From NCBI RefSeq assembly GCF_009912395.1, contig NZ_WNDO01000025.1:22018-86017 (forward strand): a stretch of DNA of 64,000 bases, in the 5' to 3' direction. The notes below the pieces were generated by a model, which saw only the letters and a program-made list of their open reading frames with translations, had not been told where the DNA came from and ran no database searches. Made by a program: the position numbers and the translations under genes. How positions within the stretch are numbered: the first letter of the stretch is position 1; each line of letters opens with the position of its first letter. Shown piece after piece: positions 18,286 to 26,988 of this stretch. The stretch comes from Luteibacter sp. GTDB lineage: Bacteria; Pseudomonadota; Gammaproteobacteria; Xanthomonadales; Rhodanobacteraceae.

Positions 18286-19208
18286 CGCTCCTCCTCGCGC
18301 TCGTCGACCACAGCCGATACGGCGTCGCGCAGCCATGCGCCCGCGCGGTCGCGGTGCGTGCGGGCGTGCCAGATCATCGACAGGGTGAATCCCGGCAAAT
18401 CCAGCGGTACGTCGCGCACGGCAAGGGACAGTGGCCCCGCCATGCGTCGGGCCAGCCGTGCCGGCAGCACGGCCACCACGTCACTTTCGGCCACCACCAT
18501 GGGCGCGGTGAGGAACTGCGGCAAGCGCACGACGATGCGCCGGGCGAGCCCCTGTCGCGCCAGCATGTCGTCGACCAAGCCGGGCCCATCGCCCGTGATC
18601 GTGGTGGCTACATGAGATAGCGACAGGAAGGTGTCGCGGGTCCAGGGATGGTCCAGCGCGGGATGATCGTGGCGCAGCACGCAGACAAGCGTTTCCTCGT
18701 ACAACGCGCGTCGATGCATGTTCGCGGGAAGCCTGTCGGCATCGAAGCGGCCGATCGCGACGTCCGCATCGCCGCGCGCCACGAGGTCCACGTTGTCGCC
18801 TCGTGCAGGAAGCACGTCGACGCCGACCAGCGGCGCGAGTCGCGCCAGTCGCGTCACCAGTCCCGGCACGACCAGGGTGGACAGGTGGTCCATGCTGGCG
18901 AGGGTGAACCGGCCCTGCAGGGTGGCCGGATCGAAGTCCTCCGGCGCGACGATATCTCGCACCCCGGACAACAGGCGTTCCAGGGGCTCGGCCAGGGCGA
19001 GGGCCCGCGGCGTGAGTTCCTGGCCGTGCGTCGTGCGCACCAGCAAGGGGTCGCCAAGCAGCGTGCGCAACCGGGCCAGCGCGCGGCTGGCGGCGGGCTG
19101 GCTGAGGCCCAGCCGCTGGCCAGCGCGCGTCACACCGCCCTCTTTAAGCAGCGCGTCGAGTAGCTTCAGCAGATTGAGGTCGATTGAGGCGAAATCCACC
19201 GGGTGCAT
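18213..19208 (-). CDS. LysR-family transcriptional regulator
   Basis: A 331-residue LysR-type regulator of the NodD-like/'LTTR_like' subgroup: DLNLLKLLDALLKEGGVTRAGQRLGLSQPAASRALARLR (residues 7-45; shown here as the HTH region) and an effector domain with DVAIGRFD and LSHVATTITGDGPG. The last about 30 residues (DEREEERQPPIV onward) are an extension that overlaps the 3' end of the convergent RND permease gene by 73 bp. It is divergent from the NAD(P)H-binding oxidoreductase at 19300, its probable target. ATG 19208 was chosen; longer in-frame starts up to 19493 would read through the neighbouring gene. Confidence 0.88.
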   Translation of the reverse strand: MHPVDFASIDLNLLKLLDALLKEGGVTRAGQRLGLSQPAASRALARLRTLLGDPLLVRTTHGQELTPRALALAEPLERLLSGVRDIVAPEDFDPATLQGRFTLASMDHLSTLVVPGLVTRLARLAPLVGVDVLPARGDNVDLVARGDADVAIGRFDADRLPANMHRRALYEETLVCVLRHDHPALDHPWTRDTFLSLSHVATTITGDGPGLVDDMLARQGLARRIVVRLPQFLTAPMVVAESDVVAVLPARLARRMAGPLSLAVRDVPLDLPGFTLSMIWHARTHRDRAGAWLRDAVSAVVDEREEERQPPIVGSSASTPGSRLAKRSKAR

Positions 19209-19299
19209 GTCGGTTATGTCTTTGCCGCATTTGGGGCGTCGTGACGTGGACACCATTCTAGGTGCGTCGCCCGCTTCGGGCATGCCATCGGAAAAGAAC

Positions 19300-20172
19300 A
19301 TGTATGTCGTTACGGGTGTGACCGGCCGCACGGGCCGGGTCGTCGCCGATCGCCTGCTCGAACGCGGCGAAGCGGTGCGCGTGGTGCTGCGGGATGCGGG
19401 CAAGGCACAGGCCTGGCGGGAGCGCGGTGCCGAGGTCGCGGTGGCCGACCTGGCCGATATGTCGGCGATGACCGCCGCGTTCAGCGGAGCCACGGGGGCC
19501 TACTTGGTCAAGCCTCCCGGCTACGACCGGGAGGATCTCTTCGAACACGCCCAGGCCACGACCGACGCGGTGGCGGAAGCCGTGCGTCGCGCCGAAGTAC
19601 CGAAGCTGGTGCTCCTGTCGTCGATCGGCGCCGATCGCGAGAGCGGTGTCGGCGTCATCGCGACCAACCGCCTGGCCGAACAACGGCTTTCGACGCTGGG
19701 TATTCCCGTCACCTTTCTTCGCGCCGCGTACTTCATGGAGAACTGGGCACGCGTGATCGAACCCGCCAGGGCAGACGGCGTGCTGCCCAGCCTGTTGTCA
19801 CCGACGGACCGCGCCATACCCATGGTCGCCACGGAGGATATCGGCGCTAGCGCGGCCGACATCATCGGTCAGTCGTGGGAGGGTATCCGTATCGTCGATC
19901 TCGACGGTCCGCGTGCGTACTCGCCCGACGATATCGCGGAAGCGTTTGCCAAGGCGCTGGGACGTTCGGTGTCCGCCGTGGCGATCGACGAGGCGCAATG
20001 GGCTGGCGTTCTGGCGCGTCATCCGTTTTCCCGTACCGCCATCGAGGGTTTCATCACGATGAATCGTGCGCTCAACAACGGACATATCGCCTTTGCCGAT
20101 GCGACGACCGAACACGTGCGTGGGCGGCGCACCATCGACGACGTCATCGGTGGCTTGCTGGTCACGCAGTGA
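19300..20172 (+). CDS. NmrA-like NAD(P)H-binding oxidoreductase
   Basis: A 290-residue atypical SDR of the NmrA/QOR2 type. The dinucleotide-binding loop is at the extreme N-terminus: MYVVTGVTGRTGRVVADRLL, with GxTGxTG. It has RVVLRDAGKA, DLADMSAMTAAFSGATGAYL and the LLSSIGAD segment, but no YxxxK catalytic pair, as in this group. Members act as NAD(P)H quinone reductases or redox sensors. The divergent LysR gene (19208) is probably its regulator. ATG 19300 is preferred to ATG 19282 because GGAAAAGAAC precedes it and the Rossmann strand starts immediately. A terminator-like hairpin follows at 20184. Confidence 0.87.
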   Translation: MYVVTGVTGRTGRVVADRLLERGEAVRVVLRDAGKAQAWRERGAEVAVADLADMSAMTAAFSGATGAYLVKPPGYDREDLFEHAQATTDAVAEAVRRAEVPKLVLLSSIGADRESGVGVIATNRLAEQRLSTLGIPVTFLRAAYFMENWARVIEPARADGVLPSLLSPTDRAIPMVATEDIGASAADIIGQSWEGIRIVDLDGPRAYSPDDIAEAFAKALGRSVSAVAIDEAQWAGVLARHPFSRTAIEGFITMNRALNNGHIAFADATTEHVRGRRTIDDVIGGLLVTQ

Positions 20173-20183
20173 CCATGTGGATG

Positions 20184-20217
20184 TCCTTGTGGATATCTAT
20201 GCAGTTATCCACAAGGA
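20184..20217. terminator. Bidirectional hairpin with two TATCCACA boxes between convergent genes
   Basis: TCCTTGTGGATA (20184-20195) and its exact complement TATCCACAAGGA (20206-20217) form a 12-bp perfect stem with a 10-base loop, followed by AAAACC. It lies between the convergent oxidoreductase and DUF2252 genes, the right place for a shared terminator. The right arm also contains a perfect DnaA-box sequence TTATCCACA. Confidence 0.6.
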
Positions 20218-20228
20218 AAACCACAGAC

Positions 20229-21440
20229 TCATCGGGTGGCGCGTATCTCGTTGGCGAAGCGTCGACAGTGTTCCAGGTAGCCGCCTTCGTGCGCCTGCAC
20301 CAGTTCGACCACGCTGCGCCATAACCATGACGGCGCGTCGATGCTCTTGGGCCGGTTGCGCGCAAGCTCACCGAGCCAACGCTTGCGGTCAGGCCACGAG
20401 AGCTGGCTTGCATGGGCGCGTCCCACGACGTTGCCGAGGTAGTGGGCGACATCCATGGCCTCGGTTTCGTCGAGGCGTTCCAGATCGATCTTGAGGTCCT
20501 GGGGGCGCAGTTCGCGCACGAAGACAGTGCGGCCGCGGATACGGCCGGTCATCATGCGTTCGCCGAGGTTGGGGGCGAGATGGAGCGCGCCCTGCTTCAC
20601 GCGCTCGGCATTGTCGCGCGGCATGCTGGCATCCGACGCATGCGGCGCGGCCGCCTTCAGGGCCTCCTTCACGTCGACCAGGCACAACTCGTCGGCCGTA
20701 CCCTTGGCGGATAGGCGTACCAGCAGCGCGTAACGGAGATGGCCGAGCGAGCTGCATCCCTTTACCCAGTACTTGGCGTCGAGCAATTCGATCTTCGCGT
20801 CATCGTCGCGGTGGACCAGGTGCGTGACCAGGGCGCGCATGCCATCGGTGGCGGTGAGCGATTCGAGTTCGTCGCGCTCCTCCGCGGTGACCGGCCAGAA
20901 GCGCTTTCCCTCGGGAATGTCCGGACGGATGCCCTGGATACGTTCGCGCGCGAGATGCTTCCAGCGCCGCTTGAGTGCCGCCTTCATCACCAGCCGGATC
21001 GTGCCGGGCCGCTCGACGACGCGATAAAGCTTGCGCCCGCCACCCATGCCGCGTTCGTAGCCGGCGATAAGGCGCTCGACCATGCTTGCGGTCACCACGC
21101 CCGGAAGGTCGGAGCCGCGTGCCGCGGTGGCCAGCGACACCGCCAGGCGCACGATGTCGTGGGCAGGATTGCCGATCACCGCCTGGTCGAGGTCGCGTAT
21201 CTGGATATCGATGCCACCTTCGCGATCGGCCACGGGACCGATGTTGCTCACGTGGCAGTCGCCACATATCCACAGGTCCGGTCCGGCGGGTAGCGTGCGG
21301 TTGGCGCCTTCCAGCCACTCGTAGAACTGCTGCGTGTTGCCCCTGACGAAGGCATGCGCCGAACGGGCCATCTTGAGATTGCGCAGGGCGGTGAGGTGGG
21401 GTTCCCGGCTATCCGGGGTCACGGTGGCTCGTCTGGACAT
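20229..21440 (-). CDS. DUF2252 domain protein
   Basis: A 403-residue protein of the DUF2252 family, a kinase-like fold of unknown function. Family segments are visible: SAHAFVRGNTQQFYEWL, WICGDCHVSNIGPV (the H-x-x-N motif resembling aminoglycoside phosphotransferases), DIQIRDLDQAVIGNPAHDIVRLAVSLA and KYWVKGCSSLGHLRYALL. The length is usual for the family. No signal peptide. It stands alone, convergent with the NmrA-like gene; the next upstream gene on the same strand is the XVIPCD protein, 209 bp away. The biochemical activity is not known. Confidence 0.85.
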   Translation of the reverse strand: MSRRATVTPDSREPHLTALRNLKMARSAHAFVRGNTQQFYEWLEGANRTLPAGPDLWICGDCHVSNIGPVADREGGIDIQIRDLDQAVIGNPAHDIVRLAVSLATAARGSDLPGVVTASMVERLIAGYERGMGGGRKLYRVVERPGTIRLVMKAALKRRWKHLARERIQGIRPDIPEGKRFWPVTAEERDELESLTATDGMRALVTHLVHRDDDAKIELLDAKYWVKGCSSLGHLRYALLVRLSAKGTADELCLVDVKEALKAAAPHASDASMPRDNAERVKQGALHLAPNLGERMMTGRIRGRTVFVRELRPQDLKIDLERLDETEAMDVAHYLGNVVGRAHASQLSWPDRKRWLGELARNRPKSIDAPSWLWRSVVELVQAHEGGYLEHCRRFANEIRATR

Positions 21441-21534
21441 GGCTTCGCAAATTCCTTCACGCGATTCGATATGACAGCTCCATGTCAGCGTGGCGCCGGC
21501 TCGGTGAAGCGGACGCGAGGCCCGTGGATGAATC

Positions 21535-21560
21535 TGTGGATATGTGACGACTTATCCACA
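21535..21560. repeat. Paired TGTGGATA / TATCCACA boxes
   Basis: TGTGGATA at 21535-21542 faces TATCCACA at 21553-21560 across ten bases, in the 209-bp gap between the DUF2252 and XVIPCD genes. The right copy is part of a perfect TTATCCACA. The spacing of arms matches the 20184-20217 hairpin, so both may be copies of one element; the function is unknown. Confidence 0.5.
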
Positions 21561-21586
21561 AACTTATGCGCGACGATGCCTTTGGC

Positions 21587-21609
21587 GCACGCCATCGGAG
21601 ATGGCGTGC
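21587..21609 (-). terminator. 10-bp hairpin downstream of the XVIPCD gene
   Basis: GCACGCCATC-GGA-GATGGCGTGC forms a perfect 10-bp stem with a 3-base loop, 41 bases past the stop of the minus-strand gene at 21650. There is no T-tract on the minus strand, so it is at best a weak intrinsic terminator. Confidence 0.45.
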
Positions 21610-21649
21610 CACATGACTGTCGCAAAGCGTGCGACGGTAAGAGGGGCGA

Positions 21650-23569
21650 TCAGCGCATGGGTGTCGCTTGCGTCACCTCGGGTTGTATGGCCGGTTCGAG
21701 AGGCTTTGCCTGCTCGGCCTGGCGCCACTGCGCGTTGCTCTGTTCAACGGGTGTCTGGACCGCCGTGCCGGTATCCACCACGGCGATGCGCTTGTGCGGC
21801 GAATCCAACTCACCCTGCACGGCATAGGCCTGTTTGCCATCGCCGGACAGCACGACGTGGTCGATGCGATCCAGGCCATCGCGTCGACCGGCGGCCGCCA
21901 GCGCGGCGGTCAGCCGTTCGCTGGACACATCGGGTGTCCGGCCCATCGTCGCGTCGAGCTGGCGTACGCCGGCCCGCGCCTGTTCGTAGCGTGCGTCGTC
22001 GGTATGCGAGCGATCGCCAAGGCCGAGCGACGCCTCCGTGGCCAACGCGGGCGCCCGGTAGAACTCGTCCATGACCTCGGCACGGCGTCCTTCGGGCATC
22101 GATGCCAGCTGCCTGGCCATGGCCGCGGATGGCTGGATCTCGAGCGTGCCGGGAAGGGGGGGCTTGGGCGCCGTCATGCCCACGTCCAGCTTTGTGAGGT
22201 TCGCGGCGAGGAACTTGCCGTCCTGCATCTGCATGGCATCGAAGACTTCGCGAGGATTTTTTGCCGTCGCCATGGCGGCCATGGCCATCATGTCCGCCGA
22301 GCCACCGTACTCCTTGCCGGCGTCCAGGTCGCGCAACATACCGGGCTGGCCGTGATGCTCGATGTAGTCCCGGGCTCGCTGGCGCATCTGCATGAGCTGT
22401 TCGCCGGTGAACTTCATCTCGACGGGCTGGCCGTCTTCCAGGCCGCGCGTGCCGGCGGTGCCACCGAAGGCGGTGCGCAGTGCGCCCGCCTGGTGGACGT
22501 CCATATGGGGGAGCGTGATGGAGAAATACTTCCCCTTGCTCATGTCGGGCTGGTGGTCGTCACCCAGGGGGAAGGTGGAGCGGGCCGAGATCGCACCGGG
22601 CACGTCGTAGTGGAAGGTGATCTCCGAACGGTCCTTGTCGTGGACCAGTTCATAGGAAGTATCCACATGCTTGCCGATGTCCGTCTCACCGACGCCCTTC
22701 AGCCCTGCGCGTGGCTGCGTGTCGATGCCGAGTTTCTGGGTGGTGGACACCCCCGAAACGCCTTGACCGTCGCGTTGGGGCAGCGCCTGGCCGGCCAATA
22801 CCTGCCCATAGGCTTCTTGTCCCTCGCGCGTGGACAGGTCGAACTCGGCGGTCGTCGTCGTGGCGAGGGTCATCTTGCCGTCGCGGCCGAGCTGCGGGGA
22901 AAGCTTGCCCAGCTCGGGGCCGATACGCGAGGTATCGTCCACGCGGTCGTTCTGCGTGACGGCGACCCGAACGGTATGGTCGCCCGTCTTTTCGATGCGC
23001 ATCGTCACGCCGTCGTCATGCTTGCGGTCGCCGTGGACGCCCACGTTGCCGACCGCCTTGCCGAACGTGATGCCGGAGGTTTCGTTGTCGTAGCGTGTGG
23101 AGTCGTAGCTGATCACCGTGCCGGTGGGCAGCGTCGTCGGATCGTAGGGATTGATCGCCTTCGCATCGACCTTGTAAGGCGCAGGGACCGTGACCTCGTA
23201 GGTCGCTCTTTCGCCATGCTCGAACTTGCCGGAGTAACCGTACCCGGCCGCGCCGATGCCGCCCTTTATCCAGTCGCCGACCTCGTGGCCGACCACGATG
23301 TGGGTACCCGTGCCATCGTAGGTCTCGCTGGCCTGGCTTGCCGTCGTGTGGCCCGCGCCACCATCGAGCGAGACGGGACCGAGGCTGGCCTTGGCGGAGC
23401 CTTCGAGACGCGTGTTGTCCGAATACGTGTAGCCGCCGTTGGACTCGACGCGAAGATGAGCCTCGCCCTCCGCGGTGAGCGTGGCGCTCGCGTCCTTGGT
23501 TTTCAGCTCGCTGTCGAGCTTTGCCTTCGCGTCGATGCCGAAGGCGGGGGTGGTGTCGTTCGATGCCAT
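21650..23569 (-). CDS. Putative X-T4SS effector with C-terminal XVIPCD
   Basis: A 639-residue protein whose last about 110 residues match the XVIPCD, the signal that recruits antibacterial effectors to VirD4 of the Xanthomonadales type IV secretion system. Visible marks are LDRIDHVVLSGDGKQAYAVQG, the SPHKRIAVVD segment and the final PVEQSNAQW. The N-terminal 450 residues are glycine-, threonine- and charge-rich and look beta-structured (GSAKASLGPVSLDGGAGH, VGDWIKGGIGAAGYGYSG), with no lysozyme, lipase or nuclease motif that I recognise. There is no signal peptide, as expected for these effectors. No lipoprotein-type immunity gene is adjacent on either side. ATG 23569 follows AAAGGACC. Confidence 0.75.
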   Translation of the reverse strand: MASNDTTPAFGIDAKAKLDSELKTKDASATLTAEGEAHLRVESNGGYTYSDNTRLEGSAKASLGPVSLDGGAGHTTASQASETYDGTGTHIVVGHEVGDWIKGGIGAAGYGYSGKFEHGERATYEVTVPAPYKVDAKAINPYDPTTLPTGTVISYDSTRYDNETSGITFGKAVGNVGVHGDRKHDDGVTMRIEKTGDHTVRVAVTQNDRVDDTSRIGPELGKLSPQLGRDGKMTLATTTTAEFDLSTREGQEAYGQVLAGQALPQRDGQGVSGVSTTQKLGIDTQPRAGLKGVGETDIGKHVDTSYELVHDKDRSEITFHYDVPGAISARSTFPLGDDHQPDMSKGKYFSITLPHMDVHQAGALRTAFGGTAGTRGLEDGQPVEMKFTGEQLMQMRQRARDYIEHHGQPGMLRDLDAGKEYGGSADMMAMAAMATAKNPREVFDAMQMQDGKFLAANLTKLDVGMTAPKPPLPGTLEIQPSAAMARQLASMPEGRRAEVMDEFYRAPALATEASLGLGDRSHTDDARYEQARAGVRQLDATMGRTPDVSSERLTAALAAAGRRDGLDRIDHVVLSGDGKQAYAVQGELDSPHKRIAVVDTGTAVQTPVEQSNAQWRQAEQAKPLEPAIQPEVTQATPMR

Positions 23570-23705
23570 GCGAAAAGGTCCTTTCGAATGGAGCGACCTC
23601 CCCACAGGCCGTTCCTGCCGTTGACGGAACCTCGTGATTATCGCAAAGAAAACCCGTTACGGGAAGGTCTTTTCGCTGAACGGCGGATCGCCTCTCGCCG
23701 ATCGA

Positions 23706-24599
23706 TCAGCAGCGGATCAGCGTGATCGGACGATCGAGATCACGTGGTGGTGTCATCACCGATGCCGGCGGTGCGCCTACCGTCCGGGTGAAGTCGTCGA
23801 TCATGTGCGACTGGTCGAAGTATCCGCCCTCCTGGGCGACGTCGATCCAGCGCTCGCCGTCACGTCGGCTCGTGAACAGCGTTTCCATGCGAGCGAGTCG
23901 TGCGAATCGCTTGATACCCATGCCCGTGCCCGCGAGGAAACGCCGTGCGAGGGTTCGCTCGCTGACGGACAGGGCGGTTGCAAGGGTGGATACGCGAAGC
24001 GACGGCTCCTTTCCAAGGCGATCGCACGCCTCTGCCGCCAGGGGATCGATGGGGCGACGAAGGGGCAGGCGGGCCAGGAAATCCACGACCAGCCGGTAGC
24101 GGGACAGGGCGTCGGGCGCCTCGGCCAGCCGCGCCGCGAGCCGTTCCGTATCGGTGCGGGGCAAAGCGAGGGCGATATCGAGCTTGGTGTCCCCGCACGC
24201 GTCGCCGGCATCGCCCAACAGCGCGATCCCCGCGCAGGGTTTCAGGCGCACGCCGATCGCGCCAAGCGCATCGTGCGGCCGAATCGCCACGTAGCCGCTG
24301 CGAATATGGGTAACCACGGGTACGTCGTAGGCCTGCTCGAGCGCCTTGTCACCGAACCGACGGGATGACGCGGGGGCGGCACGGAAAGGAAAGACGAGAT
24401 AAGGACAGGTTCCCGGCAGCAGGCGAATCTCGATCTGGCGGGCCACCTCGCCGTCGGCGATGTTCCACTCGCCGATGCTGTCGATCCAGTCGATCGGCGG
24501 ATGCGCGCGGCGGGATGCGAGTCCGGTCGAGTCGGTAGGAAGGGGGTGCCCGAGCATGAGAGGGGCGCAGGCATGACGGGAAGCGTTCACGGAAGGCAT
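23706..24599 (-). CDS. AraC-family transcriptional regulator
   Basis: About 297 residues. The C-terminal 100 residues are an AraC-type DNA-binding domain: LRVSTLATALSVSERTLARRFLAGTG and WIDVAQEGGYFDQSHMIDDFTRTVGAPP, where QSHMxxDFxRxxGxxP is the family signature. The N-terminal half is a DUF6597-like sensor region (YLVFPFRAAPASSRR, SGYVAIRPHDALGAIGVRLKPCAG). The start is uncertain; ATG 24599 is used, with ATGs at 24632 and 24695 also in frame. It is divergent from the GMC oxidoreductase at 24716 and may regulate it. Confidence 0.8.
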   Translation of the reverse strand: MPSVNASRHACAPLMLGHPLPTDSTGLASRRAHPPIDWIDSIGEWNIADGEVARQIEIRLLPGTCPYLVFPFRAAPASSRRFGDKALEQAYDVPVVTHIRSGYVAIRPHDALGAIGVRLKPCAGIALLGDAGDACGDTKLDIALALPRTDTERLAARLAEAPDALSRYRLVVDFLARLPLRRPIDPLAAEACDRLGKEPSLRVSTLATALSVSERTLARRFLAGTGMGIKRFARLARMETLFTSRRDGERWIDVAQEGGYFDQSHMIDDFTRTVGAPPASVMTPPRDLDRPITLIRC

Positions 24600-24715
24600 G
24601 GAGCCACGGTGTGCCGGACGACGCGAAGGCATCGATTGTCCGATTTTTCCAAGCCCCGGCGAATGGACGTTTCTAGCATCGCGATGACTATCCACGCTAC
24701 GGAGAGCGCATCGTC

Positions 24716-26335
24716 ATGGAACCTTTCGTACACGACGCCGCCGAGGCATTCGAGCAACGGGTTCGCAAGAACCAGGCGTACCTTGCCGATCACCTGAGCC
24801 CGTCCTACGACGTAATCGTCTGCGGATCGGGCACCGGAGGGTCGGTCGTCGCCCGACGGCTGACGGACGCGGGCGTGCGCGTCCTTCTCCTGGAAGCCGG
24901 AGGCGACGACAATGCGCCCACGATCACCGAGCCAGGCCAGTGGGGCCGTAACCTGGGCAGTGAGCGCGACTGGGGGTTCGTCGCCCAGCCGTCGGCTGCC
25001 GTGAATGGGCGGCGCATGCCACTTGGAATGGGCAAGGTGCTCGGCGGGGGCTCAAGCATCAACGCGATGATCTGGGCGCGTGGCCACGCCTCGGACTGGG
25101 ACGAGTTCGCGCGACTGACGGGCGATCCCGGTTGGTCCTACCGGTCGGTCCTCGATGTGTATCGCGATATCGAGGACTGGCAGGGCGTGGCTGACGCAAG
25201 ACGCCGTGGCAGGGGAGGTCTCGTGCATGTCGAACCGGCCGGCGATCCGAGTCCTGTCGTTCACGCGTTCCTCGACGCGGCACGGGAGATCGGCATGCCC
25301 GTGTTCGACGACCACAACGGGGAAGCGATGGAAGAGAGTGAAGGTGCCGCGCTGGTAAACCTACGCATTCGCGATGGTCGTCGTCTTTCCATGTTCCGTA
25401 CCTATGTCCATCCGGTGATGGACCGCTCCAATCTCGCTGTCCTGAGCCATGCCCTGGTAACGCGCATCGTCATGGACGGCGATCGTGCGACCGGTGTGGA
25501 CGTCGCCTGGAACGGGCGCATGCTGACGATCGGGGCAACGAAGGAGGTGATCCTCGCCTGCGGGGCGATCCAGACACCCAAGCTGCTCATGCAGTCGGGT
25601 ATCGGGGCCGAGGAGGTGCTCGACGCCGCCGGTGTTCGCGTGTGGCGTGCCCTTCCCGGCGTGGGTCGGAATTTCCAGGACCATATCCGGATCGGTTGCG
25701 TATGGGAGAGTCCGGATCTCGTGCCGAGGCGGAACAACGGTGCGGAGGCGACCTGTTTCCACCGCAGTTCGCCGTTGCTCGTGGCACCAGATCTGCAGAC
25801 CGTCCTCGTCGAATCGCCGGTCATCACACCGGAAACCGCCCACTTCGGCGCACCGCCGCAAGCGTGGACCCTGCTACCGGGGCTGGTCCGCCCGCAGAGT
25901 CGGGGCTACGTCGCCATCACGGGTCATCGCCCTGACGATCCGGTGAACATCGTCACCGGTGCCCTGGAGGCATCGGAAGACGTCGATGCGCTCATCGAAG
26001 CGGTGGCCCAGTGCCGCGCTTTGGGAAACGCGCAGGCGATGCGTCCTTTCGTCCGCCGGGAGATCATGCCCGGGCCGCTATCCGGTGGCGCCTTGCGTTC
26101 GTTCATCCGCGATAGCGCCGCCACCTACTGGCACCAGGCTGGCACGGCGAGGATGGGTGTCGACGCCATGTCGGTGGTGGATGCGAACCTGCGTGTCCAT
26201 GGCGTACGCGGACTGCGCATCGCCGACAGTTCCGTGATGCCGCGCGTGACGACGGGCAACACCATGGCGCCCTGCGTGGTCATCGGCGAAAAGGCCGCGC
26301 GCTTCATGCTTGCGGAGCATGGCTACGCGGCGTGA
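24716..26335 (+). CDS. GMC-family FAD-dependent oxidoreductase (choline dehydrogenase-like)
   Basis: A 539-residue flavoenzyme of the glucose-methanol-choline family. The FAD-binding Rossmann loop reads YDVIVCGSGTGGSVVARRL, GMC signature 1 is GMGKVLGGGSSINAMIWARGH, signature 2 is the segment ACGAIQTPKLLMQSGIG, and the catalytic histidine is in TYWHQAGTARMG. About 35 residues precede the Rossmann fold. Substrates in this family are primary or secondary alcohols; none can be assigned. It is divergent from an AraC regulator and ends 4 bp before the convergent small gene at 26340. Confidence 0.9.
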   Translation: MEPFVHDAAEAFEQRVRKNQAYLADHLSPSYDVIVCGSGTGGSVVARRLTDAGVRVLLLEAGGDDNAPTITEPGQWGRNLGSERDWGFVAQPSAAVNGRRMPLGMGKVLGGGSSINAMIWARGHASDWDEFARLTGDPGWSYRSVLDVYRDIEDWQGVADARRRGRGGLVHVEPAGDPSPVVHAFLDAAREIGMPVFDDHNGEAMEESEGAALVNLRIRDGRRLSMFRTYVHPVMDRSNLAVLSHALVTRIVMDGDRATGVDVAWNGRMLTIGATKEVILACGAIQTPKLLMQSGIGAEEVLDAAGVRVWRALPGVGRNFQDHIRIGCVWESPDLVPRRNNGAEATCFHRSSPLLVAPDLQTVLVESPVITPETAHFGAPPQAWTLLPGLVRPQSRGYVAITGHRPDDPVNIVTGALEASEDVDALIEAVAQCRALGNAQAMRPFVRREIMPGPLSGGALRSFIRDSAATYWHQAGTARMGVDAMSVVDANLRVHGVRGLRIADSSVMPRVTTGNTMAPCVVIGEKAARFMLAEHGYAA

Positions 26336-26339
26336 TGGC

Positions 26340-26615
26340 TCACTTGGCCTCCTTCGTTCCCAGCGCGACTACGGCGCCCTCGCTGGGCTCGGTGCGTCGC
26401 ACCGGCGCAGGGCGCGGCGATGTCGGTGCCGTGCGACCGAGGGTGATGTTTTTCGAGGCGCGAACCTCGCGGTTGGAAAACGTCCAGATTTCTCCCGTCG
26501 CCGTGATGAACACCGTCCAGTAGAGGTCCGACTCCGGTCCATAGTCGATCAGGAAGTGCGCGAAGCCCTCACCCTTGGGCGTGTTCAGCGGTAACGGCGG
26601 ATTGAGCTGGAGCAT
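26340..26615 (-). CDS. Conserved hypothetical protein
   Basis: A 91-residue soluble protein. The N-terminal 60 residues (LNPPLPLNTPKGEGFAHFLI, then DLYWTVFITATGEIWTFSN and VRASKNITLGR) form a compact beta domain that I associate with small conserved proteins seen in bacterial chromosomes and phages; no function is known. The C-terminal 30 residues are low complexity and probably disordered. ATG 26615 follows GGAGGACGTCC, a strong ribosome-binding site. It is in tandem with a tiny hydrophilic protein gene upstream. Confidence 0.65.
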   Translation of the reverse strand: MLQLNPPLPLNTPKGEGFAHFLIDYGPESDLYWTVFITATGEIWTFSNREVRASKNITLGRTAPTSPRPAPVRRTEPSEGAVVALGTKEAK

Positions 26616-26633
26616 GGACGTCCTCCGATGGGA

Positions 26634-26780
26634 TCACTTCTTCTGCTGGTTGTCTTCGCCCGAGTCGTCCTTCGGATCGCCGGAGGCGTCCGTATCGCGC
26701 TGGCGGATGGAGTTGCGCGGGTGCTCCGGCGGATCGTTCTGGCCGGGATGTTGCGGCGGACGGTTCTTCTCGTTGGCCAT
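26634..26780 (-). CDS. Small hydrophilic protein of unknown function
   Basis: A 48-residue, highly polar, proline- and charge-rich peptide (MANEKNRPPQHPGQNDPPEH, ending DSGEDNQQKK) with no hydrophobic core, probably intrinsically disordered. Such peptides often accumulate in stationary phase or stress, but there is no sequence proof here. It is 18 bp upstream of the 91-residue gene on the same strand, so the pair is likely co-transcribed. A longer frame to 26870 exists; ATG 26780 is preferred because GGAGCC precedes it. Confidence 0.5.
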   Translation of the reverse strand: MANEKNRPPQHPGQNDPPEHPRNSIRQRDTDASGDPKDDSGEDNQQKK

Positions 26781-26988
26781 GGGCTGGCTCCGTGCGGAGG
26801 TTCCAGACTCTCGGGGTGTCGTTGAACGAGCCGTGGGGCCTTCGTGACGATGCCTTGACATGCCGCGCAAGAAACGGAGTTTCCGGCCGGCCAGGCCGGC
26901 TTACCATGAGCCCACTGGACGAAGCGGTATCTCGTCCACGACTTGTTCCCGCCTGTCTTCACACCCATGTCATGACGGGGATCCGCTT

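Noticed and set aside
16017..18620. An 867-codon plus-strand frame inside the RND permease gene
   Set aside because: It is a shadow of the permease in another frame; the translation is Arg/Gly/Ala-rich and has no fold pattern, while the permease frame is full length and overlaps its adaptor gene correctly.
26886..26900. GCCGGCC-A-GGCCGGC palindrome upstream of the ogt gene
   Set aside because: A 7-bp all-GC palindrome is expected by chance in DNA of this composition, and it has no T-tract or regulatory partner.
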